In this document: positions 15,662-24,926 of the stretch, piece by piece
Position numbering within the stretch: position 1 is the first letter of the stretch
Layout of the letters: the number at the start of each line of letters is the position of its first letter
Assembly: GCF_031457495.1 (NCBI RefSeq)
Contig: NZ_JAVDWM010000001.1
Coordinates: forward strand, 3,522,001 to 3,586,000
DNA from: Sphingopyxis sp. BE259
Lineage (GTDB): Bacteria; Pseudomonadota; Alphaproteobacteria; Sphingomonadales; Sphingomonadaceae
DNA length: 64,000 nt
Reading direction: 5' to 3'
Notes under the pieces: model-generated
Told to the model about the DNA's origin: nothing
What the model saw: the letters and a program-made list of their open reading frames with translations, nothing else
Databases searched by the model: none
Program-made: the position numbers and the translations under genes

Positions 15662-16312
15662 CTACAGCATCGCCACCAGCCGCTCGATCTCCGCCGCCGC
15701 CAGCCGCGCCGCGCGGCGCAAATTCGTCTGGAAATCGCCGCCGCTCGCGTCATTGGCGTCGTCGGTCACCGCCTTGATTGCGGCCCAGGGCTTGCCCAGA
15801 CGCGCCGCCGCCTGCGCGACCGCGCCGACCTCCATATCGACCAGCGTCGCGCCGAGCGCTTGCAGGTCGGCCGCGGCAGCGGGGCAGGCGATAAAGCTGT
15901 CGCCGCTGGCGATGCGCGCGTGCGGCAGGCCGAGGTCGGGATCGGGTAACGCGGTAAAATGCGCCTCACCCGGCTCGCCCAGCGGCCAGTCACCCGCGCG
16001 GTAGCGGCGGAACAAGCCGGGCTGGCTCGCGCCATAGTCATGCTGGACCGCCTCGGCGATCCAGTACGCGCCTGGTGCAGCGCCAAGCGCGCCGCAGGTG
16101 CCGGTCATCAGCAATATGTCTACTTCGGTTCCGAGCAGGCCGACGGCGAGCGCGGCGTTGACCTTGCCGAGCCCGCAGGTGGCGATGGCGAGGTAGTGGT
16201 TGTGAGCGGTCAGGCGGCGGACGGCGATCGGGTCGTCTTGGCGGGTGCCGACGCCCGGGAACAGCGCGTTGGCTTCTTCAGGGAGCGCGGCGAGAATCAG
16301 GATTATGGCCAT
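15662..16312 (-). CDS. 5'-methylthioadenosine/S-adenosylhomocysteine nucleosidase family protein
   Basis: 216 residues of the PNP/UDP phosphorylase superfamily. MTA/SAH nucleosidase splits the N-glycosidic bond of these nucleosides for methionine and adenine salvage. Visible are an N-terminal strand (IILILAALPEE), the phosphate/ribose-loop segment MTGTCGALG (about 70-78), VDMEVGAVAQ with the ribose-contacting Glu, and KAVTDDANDASG with the catalytic Asp. Some superfamily members with this look act on other nucleosides or hopanoid intermediates, so the substrate is not certain. It is flanked by palindromic repeats on both sides and is not in an operon. Confidence 0.82.
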   Translation of the reverse strand: MAIILILAALPEEANALFPGVGTRQDDPIAVRRLTAHNHYLAIATCGLGKVNAALAVGLLGTEVDILLMTGTCGALGAAPGAYWIAEAVQHDYGASQPGLFRRYRAGDWPLGEPGEAHFTALPDPDLGLPHARIASGDSFIACPAAAADLQALGATLVDMEVGAVAQAAARLGKPWAAIKAVTDDANDASGGDFQTNLRRAARLAAAEIERLVAML

Positions 16313-16333
16313 CGCGTCGGTCTATCCAACTCT

Positions 16334-16413
16334 CCGTTCGTGTCGAGCGAAGTCGAGACACCGTGAAGGCGGGTGCGAGTGATGGACATCTCGAATTCGC
16401 TCGATGCGAGCGG
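16334..16413. repeat. Intergenic palindromic repeat, family B copy 2 (decayed)
   Basis: The left arm CCGTTCGTGTCGAGCGAAGT is intact. The right arm is altered to CTCGAATTCGCTCGATGCGA, so pairing is imperfect. It lies just upstream of the nucleosidase gene. Compare 10278-10356 and 62375-62448. Confidence 0.75.
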
Positions 16414-16579
16414 ATTTGAGTTCGTCGCCCCCGCGAAGGGCGTTTCAGAGTCACGTGCCTCTGAACGCGGCCGCCGTCGGTTCACGCAGCCGCGCAGAAT
16501 AAGGCCGCCTCGGCCCCCGCCTTCGCGGGGGCGACGATGATCTTGCCAAACCACCCTCACCCCGCCATCGCTCCCCGTC

Positions 16580-17539
16580 ATGCTCGCCCGCGTCTTTCCC
16601 GACCGCTTTGTCCCGATCCTGCTCGCGACGATCCTGCTCGCCAGCCTGCTGCCGGTGCGCGGCGCCGCGGTGCCGTTGGCGCAGGGGGTGTCGACCGCGG
16701 CGATCGTCTTGCTGTTTTTCCTGAACGGTGTGCGGTTGCCCCGCGACGAAGTGCTGCACGGCGTCCGCAACTGGAAACTACAGGGCAGCGCGCTGCTTTT
16801 CTGCTTCGGCATTATGGCACTGCTAGGGCTCGGCGCGCAGCAAGCGACCGCGGCCTTCCTGCCCGGGGCGCTCGCGCTGGGGTTCCTGTTCCTCGGCATC
16901 CTGCCCTCGACCGTCCAGTCGGCGACCGCGGCGAGCAGCATGGCGGGGGGCAATGTCGCGGCCAGCGTCGTCGCGGCGGCGCTGCTCAACCTGATCGGGG
17001 TCATCGCCGCGCCGCTATTGTTCGCGGCGCTCGCGGGCAGCGCGGGCGAGATCAGCGGCGCGGCGGCGTTGCGGATCGTCGCGATCCTATTGCTGCCCTT
17101 CATCGCGGGGCAGTTCGCGCAGCGCTGGCTGCGTCCATGGGTGCTGGCGCACAAGGGGCTGACGACGGTGATGGATCGCACCGCGATCGCGGTGGCGGTC
17201 TATGTTGCCTTTTCCGCGGCGGTGGTCGCGGGCATCTGGGACCAGCTCGACGGCCGCGAGATCGGCATCGTCTTTGGCGCTGTCGCCATCCTGCTCGCGC
17301 TGTCCTTCGGCGGCGCGTGGGGCCTGGGCGCGCTGCTGCGGCTCGCGCGGCCCGATCGCATCACCCTGCTGTTTTCGGGCGCGCAAAAAAGCATCGCGGT
17401 CGGTGCGCCGCTCGCCGCGACGCTGTTTCCGCCCGCGATCGCCGGCATGGTGCTGGTCCCGATCCTCGTCTATCATATGGCACAGCTGATCCTGTCGGCG
17501 TGGATCGCGCCGGGGCTGAACCGCGCAGATCAAGTGTAA
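16580..17539 (+). CDS. Bile acid:sodium symporter (SBF/YfeH-like) family transporter
   Basis: 319 residues with about ten hydrophobic spans and almost no polar tail, matching the SBF-like (YfeH/DUF4137) branch of the bile acid:sodium symporter family. Typical segments are LLFFLNGVRLPRDE (residues about 45-58), FLGILPSTVQSATAASSMAGGN (about 104-125) and FSGAQKSIAVGAPLAA (about 265-280). Family members move organic anions with sodium; the real substrate here is unknown. It is separate from its neighbours, with TelA-type genes starting 64 bases downstream on the same strand. Confidence 0.88.
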   Translation: MLARVFPDRFVPILLATILLASLLPVRGAAVPLAQGVSTAAIVLLFFLNGVRLPRDEVLHGVRNWKLQGSALLFCFGIMALLGLGAQQATAAFLPGALALGFLFLGILPSTVQSATAASSMAGGNVAASVVAAALLNLIGVIAAPLLFAALAGSAGEISGAAALRIVAILLLPFIAGQFAQRWLRPWVLAHKGLTTVMDRTAIAVAVYVAFSAAVVAGIWDQLDGREIGIVFGAVAILLALSFGGAWGLGALLRLARPDRITLLFSGAQKSIAVGAPLAATLFPPAIAGMVLVPILVYHMAQLILSAWIAPGLNRADQV

Positions 17540-17603
17540 TGCTTGAACAATACAGTGCTGCATGCCATATAGGCCGGGCAGCAAGGGGCTGGAAGGAAGA
17601 CGA

Positions 17604-18815
17604 ATGAGCGAGCAGACGGCAACCGCGACGGCGACCGACGAACTGAAACTGACCCCGCCCGACCCGGTGCCCGTCGTGTCGCCCGAAAAAGCCGCAGGCC
17701 TCGTCCCCTTGTCGGGCGAACAGAAATCGCAACTCGAAGAACGCGTCGACGGCTTTATCGACGATCTGATCGCGCAGGACGTCAACTCGCCCGCTTTTGG
17801 GCAAAAGGTCGACCAGATCACCAACATGGGCCGCAAGGAAATGCTGGAGGCGGCGAACCAGTCGAACCGCTTTCTCGACCGCCCGATCAAGGCAATGGAC
17901 CGCGACAGCGACATCGGCATGAACCTGATCGAGCTGCGCAACACCGTTGAGCGGCTCGACCCGTCGTCGAACGGCAAGCTGATGTCGAAACGCGGCATCC
18001 TCGACAAATTGTTCGGCAGCAGCGTCACCAATTATTTCGCCAAATATCGCAGCGCCCAGTCGCACATCTCGGGCGTGCTGGGGGCGCTGGCCAACGGCAA
18101 GGACGAGCTGTTGATGGACAATGCCGCCATCGACGTCGAACGCCGCAAATTGTGGGAAGCGATGGGCAAGCTGGAACAGATGGTCCACATCGCCCAGACG
18201 CTCGACGCCAAACTCGAAGCGAAAGCCGACGAACTCGACAGCAGCGACCCTGCCAAGGCCAAGGTGCTGCGCGAAAATGCGCTGTTTTACGCGCGCCAGC
18301 GGACGCAGGATCTGCTGACCCAAATGGCGGTGACGGTGCAGGGCTATCTCGCGCTCGACCTGGTGAAAAAGAACAATGTCGAGCTCGTCAAAGGCGTCGA
18401 TCGCGCCAGCACGACCACCGTCGGCGCGCTGAAAACCGCGATCACCGTCGCGCAGGCGATGACCAACCAGAAGCTGGTGCTCGAACAGATTACCGCGCTC
18501 AACACCACCACCGCGAACATCATCGACGGCACGTCAAAGATGCTGAAGGACAACACCGCGCGCATCCACGAACAGGCGGCGTCGAGCACGATCCCGATGG
18601 AAACGCTGCAACGCGCGTTCCAGAACATCTATGACACGATGGACGCGATCGACACCTTCAAGCTCAAAGCCCTCGACAGCATGAAGACGACGGTGACGAC
18701 GCTGGAGGGCGAAGTCGCCAAGTCAAAGGGCTATATCGCGCGCGCCGAGGGTGCGAGCCAGGCGCAGGCGAGCGTCGGCGGCGCGGATAGCCCGCTCGCA
18801 TCGCTCGAAGGCTAA
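17604..18815 (+). CDS. TelA-like toxic anion resistance family protein
   Basis: 403 residues, the length expected of the TelA family (PF05816), named for tellurite resistance although its molecular role is unclear. The ATG at 17604 follows GGAAGGAAG. The body is helical and coiled-coil rich: VDGFIDDLIAQDVNSPAFGQ, then a long region with NNVELVKGVDRASTTTVGAL and AQAMTNQKLVLEQITALNTT that is characteristic of the family. It is soluble, with a low-complexity, alanine-rich tail. The next gene starts 9 bases after its stop and is probably its operon partner. Confidence 0.92.
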   Translation: MSEQTATATATDELKLTPPDPVPVVSPEKAAGLVPLSGEQKSQLEERVDGFIDDLIAQDVNSPAFGQKVDQITNMGRKEMLEAANQSNRFLDRPIKAMDRDSDIGMNLIELRNTVERLDPSSNGKLMSKRGILDKLFGSSVTNYFAKYRSAQSHISGVLGALANGKDELLMDNAAIDVERRKLWEAMGKLEQMVHIAQTLDAKLEAKADELDSSDPAKAKVLRENALFYARQRTQDLLTQMAVTVQGYLALDLVKKNNVELVKGVDRASTTTVGALKTAITVAQAMTNQKLVLEQITALNTTTANIIDGTSKMLKDNTARIHEQAASSTIPMETLQRAFQNIYDTMDAIDTFKLKALDSMKTTVTTLEGEVAKSKGYIARAEGASQAQASVGGADSPLASLEG

Positions 18816-18824
18816 GGTCTGGGC

Positions 18825-19544
18825 ATGAGCATCAGCGAAGTTGACAAGGTCCGGATGTCCGCGGCATCGGCGATCGAACGATCGCGTGAACGCCGTCGTC
18901 CGATCGGGACCAAAAGCGTCGCGCTGCGCCGCCAGCATCTCTACAAAAAGCTGGGCCGGGTGCTCGTCGCCGCGGGTATCGTGCTGATCGGCGCGGCATT
19001 GTTCGGCGCGCTGATCCAGCCGCTGGGCTTCATCGGCCTCCTGGCATTGTTCGTGCTGCTGATCGGGGTCGCGGTGCTGTTCGGCCGCTCGCCCTTTCCC
19101 GAACCGCGCCAGGCCGATTTGCCGAAGACCGACCTCAAGCAACTCGCGGGGCGCACCGAAATCTGGCTGGAGGCGCAGCGCCCGATGCTGCCCGCCCCGG
19201 CGCGCACGCTGGTCGACGGTATCGGCGTTCAGCTCGACCTGCTGGCGCCGCAGCTCCAGACGCTCGACCCGCAAGAACCCGCGGCGGCGAACATCCGCAA
19301 ACTGGTCGGCGAAGATCTGCCCGAACTGGTGGCGGGCTATCAGCGCATCCCGGCGGGGCTGCGCACCGAAGCCCACGCCGGGCGCACGCCCGACGAGACG
19401 CTGGTCGGCGGGCTGAAGATGCTGGAAGCCGAAATCGGCAGCGCCGCGCGCAGCCTGGCCGCGGGCGAACTCGACAAGCTGGCGACGCGCGAACGTTACC
19501 TTCAGCTCAAATATCAGGGCATCGACGGCGACGATTCGCCGTGA
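18825..19544 (+). CDS. Membrane-anchored partner of TelA, XpaC-like
   Basis: 239 residues. A basic N-terminus (SRERRRPIGTKS) precedes two adjacent hydrophobic segments (about residues 48-68 and 70-87), and the remaining 150 residues are a soluble helical domain on one side of the membrane. In many bacteria telA is paired with a gene of the XpaC type (5-bromo-4-chloroindolyl phosphate hydrolysis protein) with this layout. The 9-base spacing from the telA-like gene supports a shared operon. The assignment rests on context and topology more than on a conserved motif. Confidence 0.72.
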   Translation: MSISEVDKVRMSAASAIERSRERRRPIGTKSVALRRQHLYKKLGRVLVAAGIVLIGAALFGALIQPLGFIGLLALFVLLIGVAVLFGRSPFPEPRQADLPKTDLKQLAGRTEIWLEAQRPMLPAPARTLVDGIGVQLDLLAPQLQTLDPQEPAAANIRKLVGEDLPELVAGYQRIPAGLRTEAHAGRTPDETLVGGLKMLEAEIGSAARSLAAGELDKLATRERYLQLKYQGIDGDDSP

Positions 19545-19571
19545 TTGCGCGGCAGGGCCCGACGAAAACCT

Positions 19572-20408
19572 TCATCTGAACTTGCATATATATTCGATGT
19601 CGGTTGTCGACATCATTCCCGGTACGGGATCGCAGTCATCAAGCTTGAGAATTCGGTTGCCTAGGCTGATCCGGGCACGCGCCAGAGCATCCATCGAAGC
19701 ACGCATTACTGTCGTCGTGCGCCGCTGCCAGTTGTCGATGGCCACAAGAGCGCCGTCGGGATCGGATCTTATGGTAACGACCAATCGGCGGGCTGGGCCA
19801 TAGACGCGTTCCAGCGACACCTTTAATTTCTGATCTTTGACATCCGGAATACAGTAGATGATTCCCTCAAAGTTCACGAGCTCGGGATCAATCAGGGGGC
19901 GGCCTGAGCGTCTCGGCGCAGCGTCCGGCATCGTCGGCACGATATAGATCGGCAAATACGACTGTTGAAATCCATCATCCAAGATAACACTGGCCTGAAT
20001 GACGGACATATATACGCCATTTATATCGCGAACTTCGGTTGCTGGTCTACTAAGACACAATCCCTTACCTTCCGATGCCGAAACACCTTGAACTACGACA
20101 GTGCGGGAGCGAACGTCCTTTTCCCATTCTTCGAGGGTGAACAATGACACCTCGTCGTTCCCCGTTAACGCCGCTTTCGCGTCTGCGATCAAACGGCTCC
20201 AAGTCCCATCCAGATCGGCAGTCTGTTCGTCGGTCAGCACTTCCGGCTGCTCGATCCCTGGCTTCTCCGAAATCTTAAAAGGCAAATTGCGAAGGTTGAT
20301 ACGGAGCATTGGATCGGCACTTTCTGCTGCCGTCGTGGTCTGCGCGAGACCGTCCGGAATCAGCAAGAGCGAAGCGAGCGCTACTTGCCACAGGGCCACC
20401 CACCGCAT
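19572..20408 (-). CDS. Secreted protein of unknown function
   Basis: 278 residues from the ATG at 20408, which follows GGGAGG; a longer frame to 20453 runs into the gene upstream. A signal peptide (WVALWQVALASLLLIPDGLAQ) starts the protein. The mature part has no motif I recognise; it contains a few cysteines (GKGLCLSRP, IIYCIPDV, LDDCDPVPG, EYICKF) that could form disulfides. Codon use is less GC-biased than the neighbours. It follows the small membrane-protein gene by 13 bases and is probably co-transcribed with it. Confidence 0.78.
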   Translation of the reverse strand: MRWVALWQVALASLLLIPDGLAQTTTAAESADPMLRINLRNLPFKISEKPGIEQPEVLTDEQTADLDGTWSRLIADAKAALTGNDEVSLFTLEEWEKDVRSRTVVVQGVSASEGKGLCLSRPATEVRDINGVYMSVIQASVILDDGFQQSYLPIYIVPTMPDAAPRRSGRPLIDPELVNFEGIIYCIPDVKDQKLKVSLERVYGPARRLVVTIRSDPDGALVAIDNWQRRTTTVMRASMDALARARISLGNRILKLDDCDPVPGMMSTTDIEYICKFR

Positions 20409-20421
20409 TCCATCCTCCCGT

Positions 20422-20895
20422 TCAACATTTGTCGCGATAAAATAAAACAGCAATGATTGTGAACGACAGGGACAGGCTCCAAACCATATATATCCCCTGT
20501 CTGGATATGCGATCGGACAAAGCTTCGATCCGAATATTGGATTCGCTCAGCTGACTCGCAAGATCAATCCCGAACCGATAAAAGCAATATATAGACAATA
20601 TGCCGATCACAATCGATCCAGCGTACAAAATAACCTCTAGCGCCTTAACGGATGACCTCGCGTTCAGAAATATAGTAATTCCTGCAATGCAAGCCACCTG
20701 TATAGACGCCATAAACTGCAACGTCGCGATCAATGCGTCCGCCGAAGATGATTGATTAGCGAGAGTTATTGCATCGCTTGCAATAGGAAGCTCTGGCATC
20801 CATGTTGCCGATCTTGCGAACAGCCATATGACGATCGGTATACTGGGGCCGACGGCAGCGGCAACTATCCACTCGCTTACAGCTTTTGCCGGCAT
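20422..20895 (-). CDS. Small integral-membrane protein of unknown function
   Basis: 157 residues from the ATG at 20895 (MPAKAVSEW). Four hydrophobic segments are visible at about residues 8-25, 54-76, 85-108 and 135-152. A polar stretch between the last two (LASQLSESNIRIEALSDRIS) could be a short coiled coil. No family is recognised. It is upstream of the secreted-protein gene on the same strand and shares its lower GC content. The two may form one unit acquired together. Confidence 0.7.
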   Translation of the reverse strand: MPAKAVSEWIVAAAVGPSIPIVIWLFARSATWMPELPIASDAITLANQSSSADALIATLQFMASIQVACIAGITIFLNARSSVKALEVILYAGSIVIGILSIYCFYRFGIDLASQLSESNIRIEALSDRISRQGIYMVWSLSLSFTIIAVLFYRDKC

Positions 20896-21068
20896 GCTAA
20901 ACCTGACCCTTGGCAGTCTCCACCACACCTGCGCACAATCCCCACCAGCCCAATGTCATTCATATTGTCATCGGGGGGCGGTGCAAGCAATGGGAAGTGC
21001 TAGGCCATCGCGAGGCTACCGACAGGCGTATCAAGATGAAAGGCTTTCGCCTCTGCGTCGCGCGCGAG

Positions 21069-21392
21069 CTAGGCACTCCGCCAGCGCTGGGTTCCGAACC
21101 ACAGCAGCAGAATGAGCAACAGCGGCGGGGCGAGGCCCCAATGCGTCGATGCGGCCAGCGGGGCAAAGATCGGCGCCGATGACAGCAACCACAGCGCCGC
21201 GAGCAGCGCGCCGATCGCCAGCGCCTCGAACCCAAAGCTCCGCCAGAAGCGCGCGCGGGCGCGGGCGTAGGCGGCCTGGGCATCGATCGCGCGTTCGACC
21301 TGGATAGTAAAAGCACGGTCGCCGGGACGCGTCGGCGGCGCCAGCATTGCCGCCAGCATCGCGTCCATGTCGGTATCGTTCGGGACCGTCAT
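21069..21392 (-). CDS. Small two-span membrane protein in a sigma-factor operon
   Basis: 107 residues. The N-terminal half is soluble and alanine/arginine-rich; two membrane spans lie at about residues 50-72 and 84-101. The ATG overlaps the stop of the sigma-factor gene (ATGA, 21389-21392), so the genes are coupled. A position directly after an ECF-type sigma gene often holds an anti-sigma factor, but there is no zinc-binding anti-sigma motif here, so that role is only a possibility. Confidence 0.75.
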   Translation of the reverse strand: MTVPNDTDMDAMLAAMLAPPTRPGDRAFTIQVERAIDAQAAYARARARFWRSFGFEALAIGALLAALWLLSSAPIFAPLAASTHWGLAPPLLLILLLWFGTQRWRSA

Positions 21393-21937
21393 CCGTCCGC
21401 TCCTTCACCAATCATCTTCTGCGCCTTGGCCCGCCCGCGCAAGACTAGGGATTTGAGCGTGCCGAGCGGCACCCCCATGATCTCGGCCGCCTCACCGTGC
21501 GACCAGCCATGGCCGAAGCACAATGTAAGCGCGGCGCGTTCCTGTGGCGACAGCGCGGCGAGCAAGCGGTCGGCGTCGATCGCTGCATCGCTGGCGCCGC
21601 GCGGATCGGTCGCGGTCGGCGCCTCGTCGCCGCCCGCTGCCAGCCCCTCACGTCGCCGCGCGGTGCGCCGCTGGTCAAGAAACAGCCGCCAGCCAATCCC
21701 CATGACCCATGCTGCATAACTCCCCTGCCCCCGATAATCGTCCGCGCGTTGCCACGCGCGAACAAAGGCTTCCTGCGCCAGATCGTCGGCATCGCATCCC
21801 GCGGCGCGAGCGAGAAATGCGCGCAATCGTCCCTCGTGCCGCAGCACGAGCAGTTGGAACGCGGCGCGATCCCCCCCGGCAACCCGCTGGTTGAGAGCCC
21901 AATCTTCATCGGCGCTTCCCCCATCACGCAGCGGCAC
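21389..21937 (-). CDS. ECF-type RNA polymerase sigma-70 factor
   Basis: 182 residues if the GTG at 21937 is the start; no ATG lies in frame in a suitable place, and the ORF extends further upstream inside the preceding gene. Region 2 is visible at about residues 22-85 (DRAAFQLLVLRHEGRLRAFL, DADDLAQEAFVRAWQRADDY, YAAWVMGIGWRLFLDQRR) and region 4 at about 125-175 (LSPQERAALTLCFGHGWSHG, AEIMGVPLGTLKSLVLRGRA). The start overlaps the upstream gene's stop by 14 bases and the 3' end overlaps the downstream gene, making a three-gene operon. Its target promoters are unknown. Confidence 0.85.
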   Translation of the reverse strand: MPLRDGGSADEDWALNQRVAGGDRAAFQLLVLRHEGRLRAFLARAAGCDADDLAQEAFVRAWQRADDYRGQGSYAAWVMGIGWRLFLDQRRTARRREGLAAGGDEAPTATDPRGASDAAIDADRLLAALSPQERAALTLCFGHGWSHGEAAEIMGVPLGTLKSLVLRGRAKAQKMIGEGADG

Positions 21938-22514
21938 GCTCCTCGGCAGACGCGGCGCGCGCGAGGCGGCGGCGGACGAGCAAGGCGATGCCGACAAAGG
22001 TGGGGAACAGCGCGGCGCCCGCCGCGGCACGGATCAGTTGCTCATGCCCCTGAATCAGCCCGAAGCCCGCCATCGCCAGGCCGATCGCGATCAGCACCAG
22101 CGCGTTGCGGTCGTCGCCCGGGACATCGGGGCTCTGGCCGCCGATATGTTCATAGGGCTTGTTGAGCTTCTCGATCAGCGGGCTGACCGCATCGGACTTT
22201 GCCTCCAGCGCGCGGCGGATCGAGCGGTGGAGCATCCATGCATGGAGCAGCCGCGCGAGCAGGAAAAAGCCGACGACGAACAAGGCGACCATCGTGACAT
22301 TTTCGAGCAGGCCAAAGAAGCTGTCGCTGATCGCGACCAGTTCGGTGGTCGGCGGCGGCGCGGGCAACAGCGCCGCGATGTCGCGCGGGTCGATATACGC
22401 CGCCACATCGGCGGGATTGATCACCTGCTGCGGCAACGTCACGGGTGCCACCGCAGCGGCGGGCGCCGCGGCGGCGGGGGTGGTAGCGGCCGCGGCGGCC
22501 ATCAGAAAATTCAT
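21924..22514 (-). CDS. Membrane protein resembling DUF6249
   Basis: 196 residues from the ATG at 22514, chosen because AGGAG is seven bases upstream. A short alanine/proline-rich N-terminus is followed by membrane spans at about residues 75-95 (VTMVALFVVGFFLLARLL), 140-158 and 168-185. Between them is a cytoplasmic-looking stretch (HRSIRRALEAKSDAVSPLIE). The order span, charged linker with a glutamate-rich helix, DDRNALVLIAIGLAMAGFG recalls the DUF6249 family, which often accompanies sigma-70 genes. It is first in the operon. Confidence 0.72.
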   Translation of the reverse strand: MNFLMAAAAATTPAAAAPAAAVAPVTLPQQVINPADVAAYIDPRDIAALLPAPPPTTELVAISDSFFGLLENVTMVALFVVGFFLLARLLHAWMLHRSIRRALEAKSDAVSPLIEKLNKPYEHIGGQSPDVPGDDRNALVLIAIGLAMAGFGLIQGHEQLIRAAAGAALFPTFVGIALLVRRRLARAASAEERAAA

Positions 22515-22746
22515 CCTCATTCTCCTGCATGCCGCATCGGCATGGTGAAACACAGGCGGCGACTTACGGCAAGGCGGGGATAATCTGCACCGGGGAGCAC
22601 AAATCAACCGCCGCGCAAAGCCGCCGCCCGGACCGGCGCGCTGTCCGGTCGTGGATTAGACGGCACGGCGGCGGGCGGTGGATGCACGGCGGCGAAAGAT
22701 TTCCGGCGACGGCAAATGTCGGCGCGCCCAGCCTGCGCTGGCGAGG

Positions 22747-23469
22747 TCAACCAGCCGCCATATTGCGCGCCGATCCGAAGCGGGCGATCAGATCATAGGC
22801 CGCGCCGACGAAATGCTGCCGCACCAGCGTGATTCCCTCATCAGCGCGCCAGGTTCGCCGTTCGATGAACAGACAGGCTGATCCCGGCGGCAGGTGCAAC
22901 CGCGCGGCGATGTCGCGATCGGCGGGCACCGCCGCGATGCGCGTTTCGGCTTCTGTCCAAGGCACGTGACGCAGCAGCCACGCGCCGGGCGACGCGCCGT
23001 CGAACGCCTGCGCCGCGATCTCCGGCACCGCGGTCAGGCTGATCAGTCGGGCCTCAAAGGCCAGCGGCGCATCGTCGGCGAAATGCACCCCCTCGATCAG
23101 CAGCAGGTCGCCGCTCCCGGCGAGCTGAACTTCCTCCACATGGTCAATGTCCGGCCGTTTCACGACCCGCTTCACCAGATCGAAGCGGTAGCGTTGGCCG
23201 CGCTGGATCACCTCCTGCTCCAGGTCAGGAACGTCCAGCACCATCGAATGCACCTTGGGCCGCGCGACGAACGAACCGGCGCGCTTGCGCCGGTCGATCA
23301 AGCCGGCCGCCGCGAGCGACGACAAGGCCTTGTTCACCGTCATCCGCGCACAGCCATAGTCGCGCTGCAATTCCTGTTCGGTCGGCAGACGATCCCCAGG
23401 GCGCAAGGATCCCGACAGGATCGCTGCCTCGATCGCGCTGCGGATGCGCTCGTGCAGCGGCAGGGTCAT
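22747..23469 (-). CDS. hutC: Histidine utilization repressor HutC (GntR family)
   Basis: 240 residues. The GntR winged helix covers about residues 5-72 (SAIEAAILSGSLRPGDRLPT, CARMTVNKALSSLAAAGLID). A UTRA ligand domain covers about 90-235. HutC represses hut genes and releases DNA when urocanate binds the UTRA domain. The ATG overlaps the hutF stop in ATGA (23466-23469), so hutF and hutC form one operon divergent from hutIHGUD. A likely operator lies between hutF and hutI at 24868-24879. Confidence 0.95.
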   Translation of the reverse strand: MTLPLHERIRSAIEAAILSGSLRPGDRLPTEQELQRDYGCARMTVNKALSSLAAAGLIDRRKRAGSFVARPKVHSMVLDVPDLEQEVIQRGQRYRFDLVKRVVKRPDIDHVEEVQLAGSGDLLLIEGVHFADDAPLAFEARLISLTAVPEIAAQAFDGASPGAWLLRHVPWTEAETRIAAVPADRDIAARLHLPPGSACLFIERRTWRADEGITLVRQHFVGAAYDLIARFGSARNMAAG

Positions 23470-24842
23470 GCGACAAGCGTCGCCAACGCCTGGCGATAGC
23501 GCGCGGCGATCCGGTCGCGCGCGACGTGACGGCCGCCCTCGACCACGACCTCGCCGCGGCGCCAGACCCTGTCGATCGCCCCGCGTCCCGCCGCGAACAA
23601 CAGGCCGTCGAGCAGTGATCCGACCGGCCGGTCGGCGAGCGTCGGATGATCGGCATCCAGGCTGACCATGTCGGCGGGATGACCGACCGCCAGCCCGCTT
23701 GGCACCCCCAGGGCCTGCGCCCCGCCGCGGACCGCGGCCTCGAACAGATCCTGCCCGGTTGAACGACCCGGCGCGGCGGCCAGGACATTGCGCGAGCGCG
23801 CGAACAGGCGCTGACCATATTCCAGCAACCGCAGCTCCTCCGTCATGTCAATCAGGACGTTGGAATCGGACCCGATCCCGAACCGCCCGCCCGCCGCCTG
23901 AAAGTCCGCGGCGGGAAACAGCCCGTCGCCCAGATTGGCTTCGGTCATCGGACAAAGCCCGGCCACCGCCCCGCTACGCGCCAGGGCGCGAGTTTCGGCG
24001 CCGGTCATGTGGGTGGCGTGGACCAGGCACCAGCGCCCATCGACCGCGGCGTGATCGAGCAGCCATTCGACCGGGCGTTGACCGCTCCACGCCAGGCAAT
24101 CGTCGACTTCCTTCACCTGTTCGGCGATGTGGATATGGATCGGCCCGGTTCCGGCCAGCGGGTGCAGCTGCGCCAGTTCATCGGCGGTCACTGCCCGCAG
24201 GCTGTGCGGCGCGATGCCGACCACCGCATCGGGCAGCGCCGCTGCACCGGCGCGCGCCGCATCGAGCAGCCCGGCAAAGCCATCGATGTCGTGGACAAAA
24301 CGCCGCTGCGCCGCGGTCGGCCCCGCGCCGCCAAACCCGGCATGGGCATAGAACACCGGCAAGTGCGTGAGGGCGATGCCGCTATCGCTGGCCGCAGCGA
24401 AGATCGCGTGGCTCAGTTCGCCCGGATCGGCGTAGACGGCGCCCGCCGGATCGTGATGCAGATAGTGAAACTCACCAACGCGGGTGAAGCCGGTCTCGAG
24501 CATCTCGACATAGGCCAGCGCCGCGACCGCCCGCAACTGGTCGGCGTCGATGCGATCGACGAAGCGATACATGATCTCGCGCCAGGTCCAGAAACTGTCA
24601 TCGCCCGGTCCGCGCCGTTCGGCCAGACCCGCCATACCGCGCTGAAAGGCGTGACTGTGAAGGTTCGGCATCCCGGCCACCCCGATCGCGTGGCGCAAAT
24701 CGCGGGGCTGGGGCGCTGCGCCAAGGGTGACCGACGTTATGATGCCGTCGGTGACGTCAATGCGGACTTGCTGCGCCCAGCCATCGGGCAATAGCGCCTG
24801 CCCGAAATGAAAGGTCCGCCGGGCATTTCCATCAACGATCAT
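23466..24842 (-). CDS. hutF: Formimidoylglutamate deiminase
   Basis: 458 residues of the amidohydrolase superfamily. It converts N-formimidoyl-L-glutamate to N-formyl-L-glutamate and ammonia, the fourth step of the five-step histidine route. Metal-binding and catalytic segments are [14 protein letters not shown] (about 64-78), [21 protein letters not shown] and [18 protein letters not shown] six bases upstream supports the ATG at 24842. Its presence with hutG, and the absence of a hutG-independent formiminoglutamase, defines the Pseudomonas-type pathway. Confidence 0.95.
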   Translation of the reverse strand: MIVDGNARRTFHFGQALLPDGWAQQVRIDVTDGIITSVTLGAAPQPRDLRHAIGVAGMPNLHSHAFQRGMAGLAERRGPGDDSFWTWREIMYRFVDRIDADQLRAVAALAYVEMLETGFTRVGEFHYLHHDPAGAVYADPGELSHAIFAAASDSGIALTHLPVFYAHAGFGGAGPTAAQRRFVHDIDGFAGLLDAARAGAAALPDAVVGIAPHSLRAVTADELAQLHPLAGTGPIHIHIAEQVKEVDDCLAWSGQRPVEWLLDHAAVDGRWCLVHATHMTGAETRALARSGAVAGLCPMTEANLGDGLFPAADFQAAGGRFGIGSDSNVLIDMTEELRLLEYGQRLFARSRNVLAAAPGRSTGQDLFEAAVRGGAQALGVPSGLAVGHPADMVSLDADHPTLADRPVGSLLDGLLFAAGRGAIDRVWRRGEVVVEGGRHVARDRIAARYRQALATLVA

Positions 24843-24867
24843 CGCACACCCTCCGCTCTGTCCAATT

Positions 24868-24879
24868 ATGTCTATACAT
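24868..24879. promoter_or_regulatory. Probable HutC operator
   Basis: ATGT-CTAT-ACAT, an imperfect palindrome in the 84-base gap between the divergent hutF and hutI starts. Known HutC sites have a TGTA/TACA-type core, which this resembles. One site here could control both operons. Binding is inferred from position and symmetry. Confidence 0.55.
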
Positions 24880-24926
24880 TATTGCTGATCAATGCAATAT
24901 TTCACCGCGGAAGGGAGATTCGATCG

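Noticed and set aside
24807..24926. Longer start for hutI at 24807
   Set aside because: It would cover the hutF-hutI regulatory gap and operator; the ATG at 24927 has a good ribosome site and fits HutI length.
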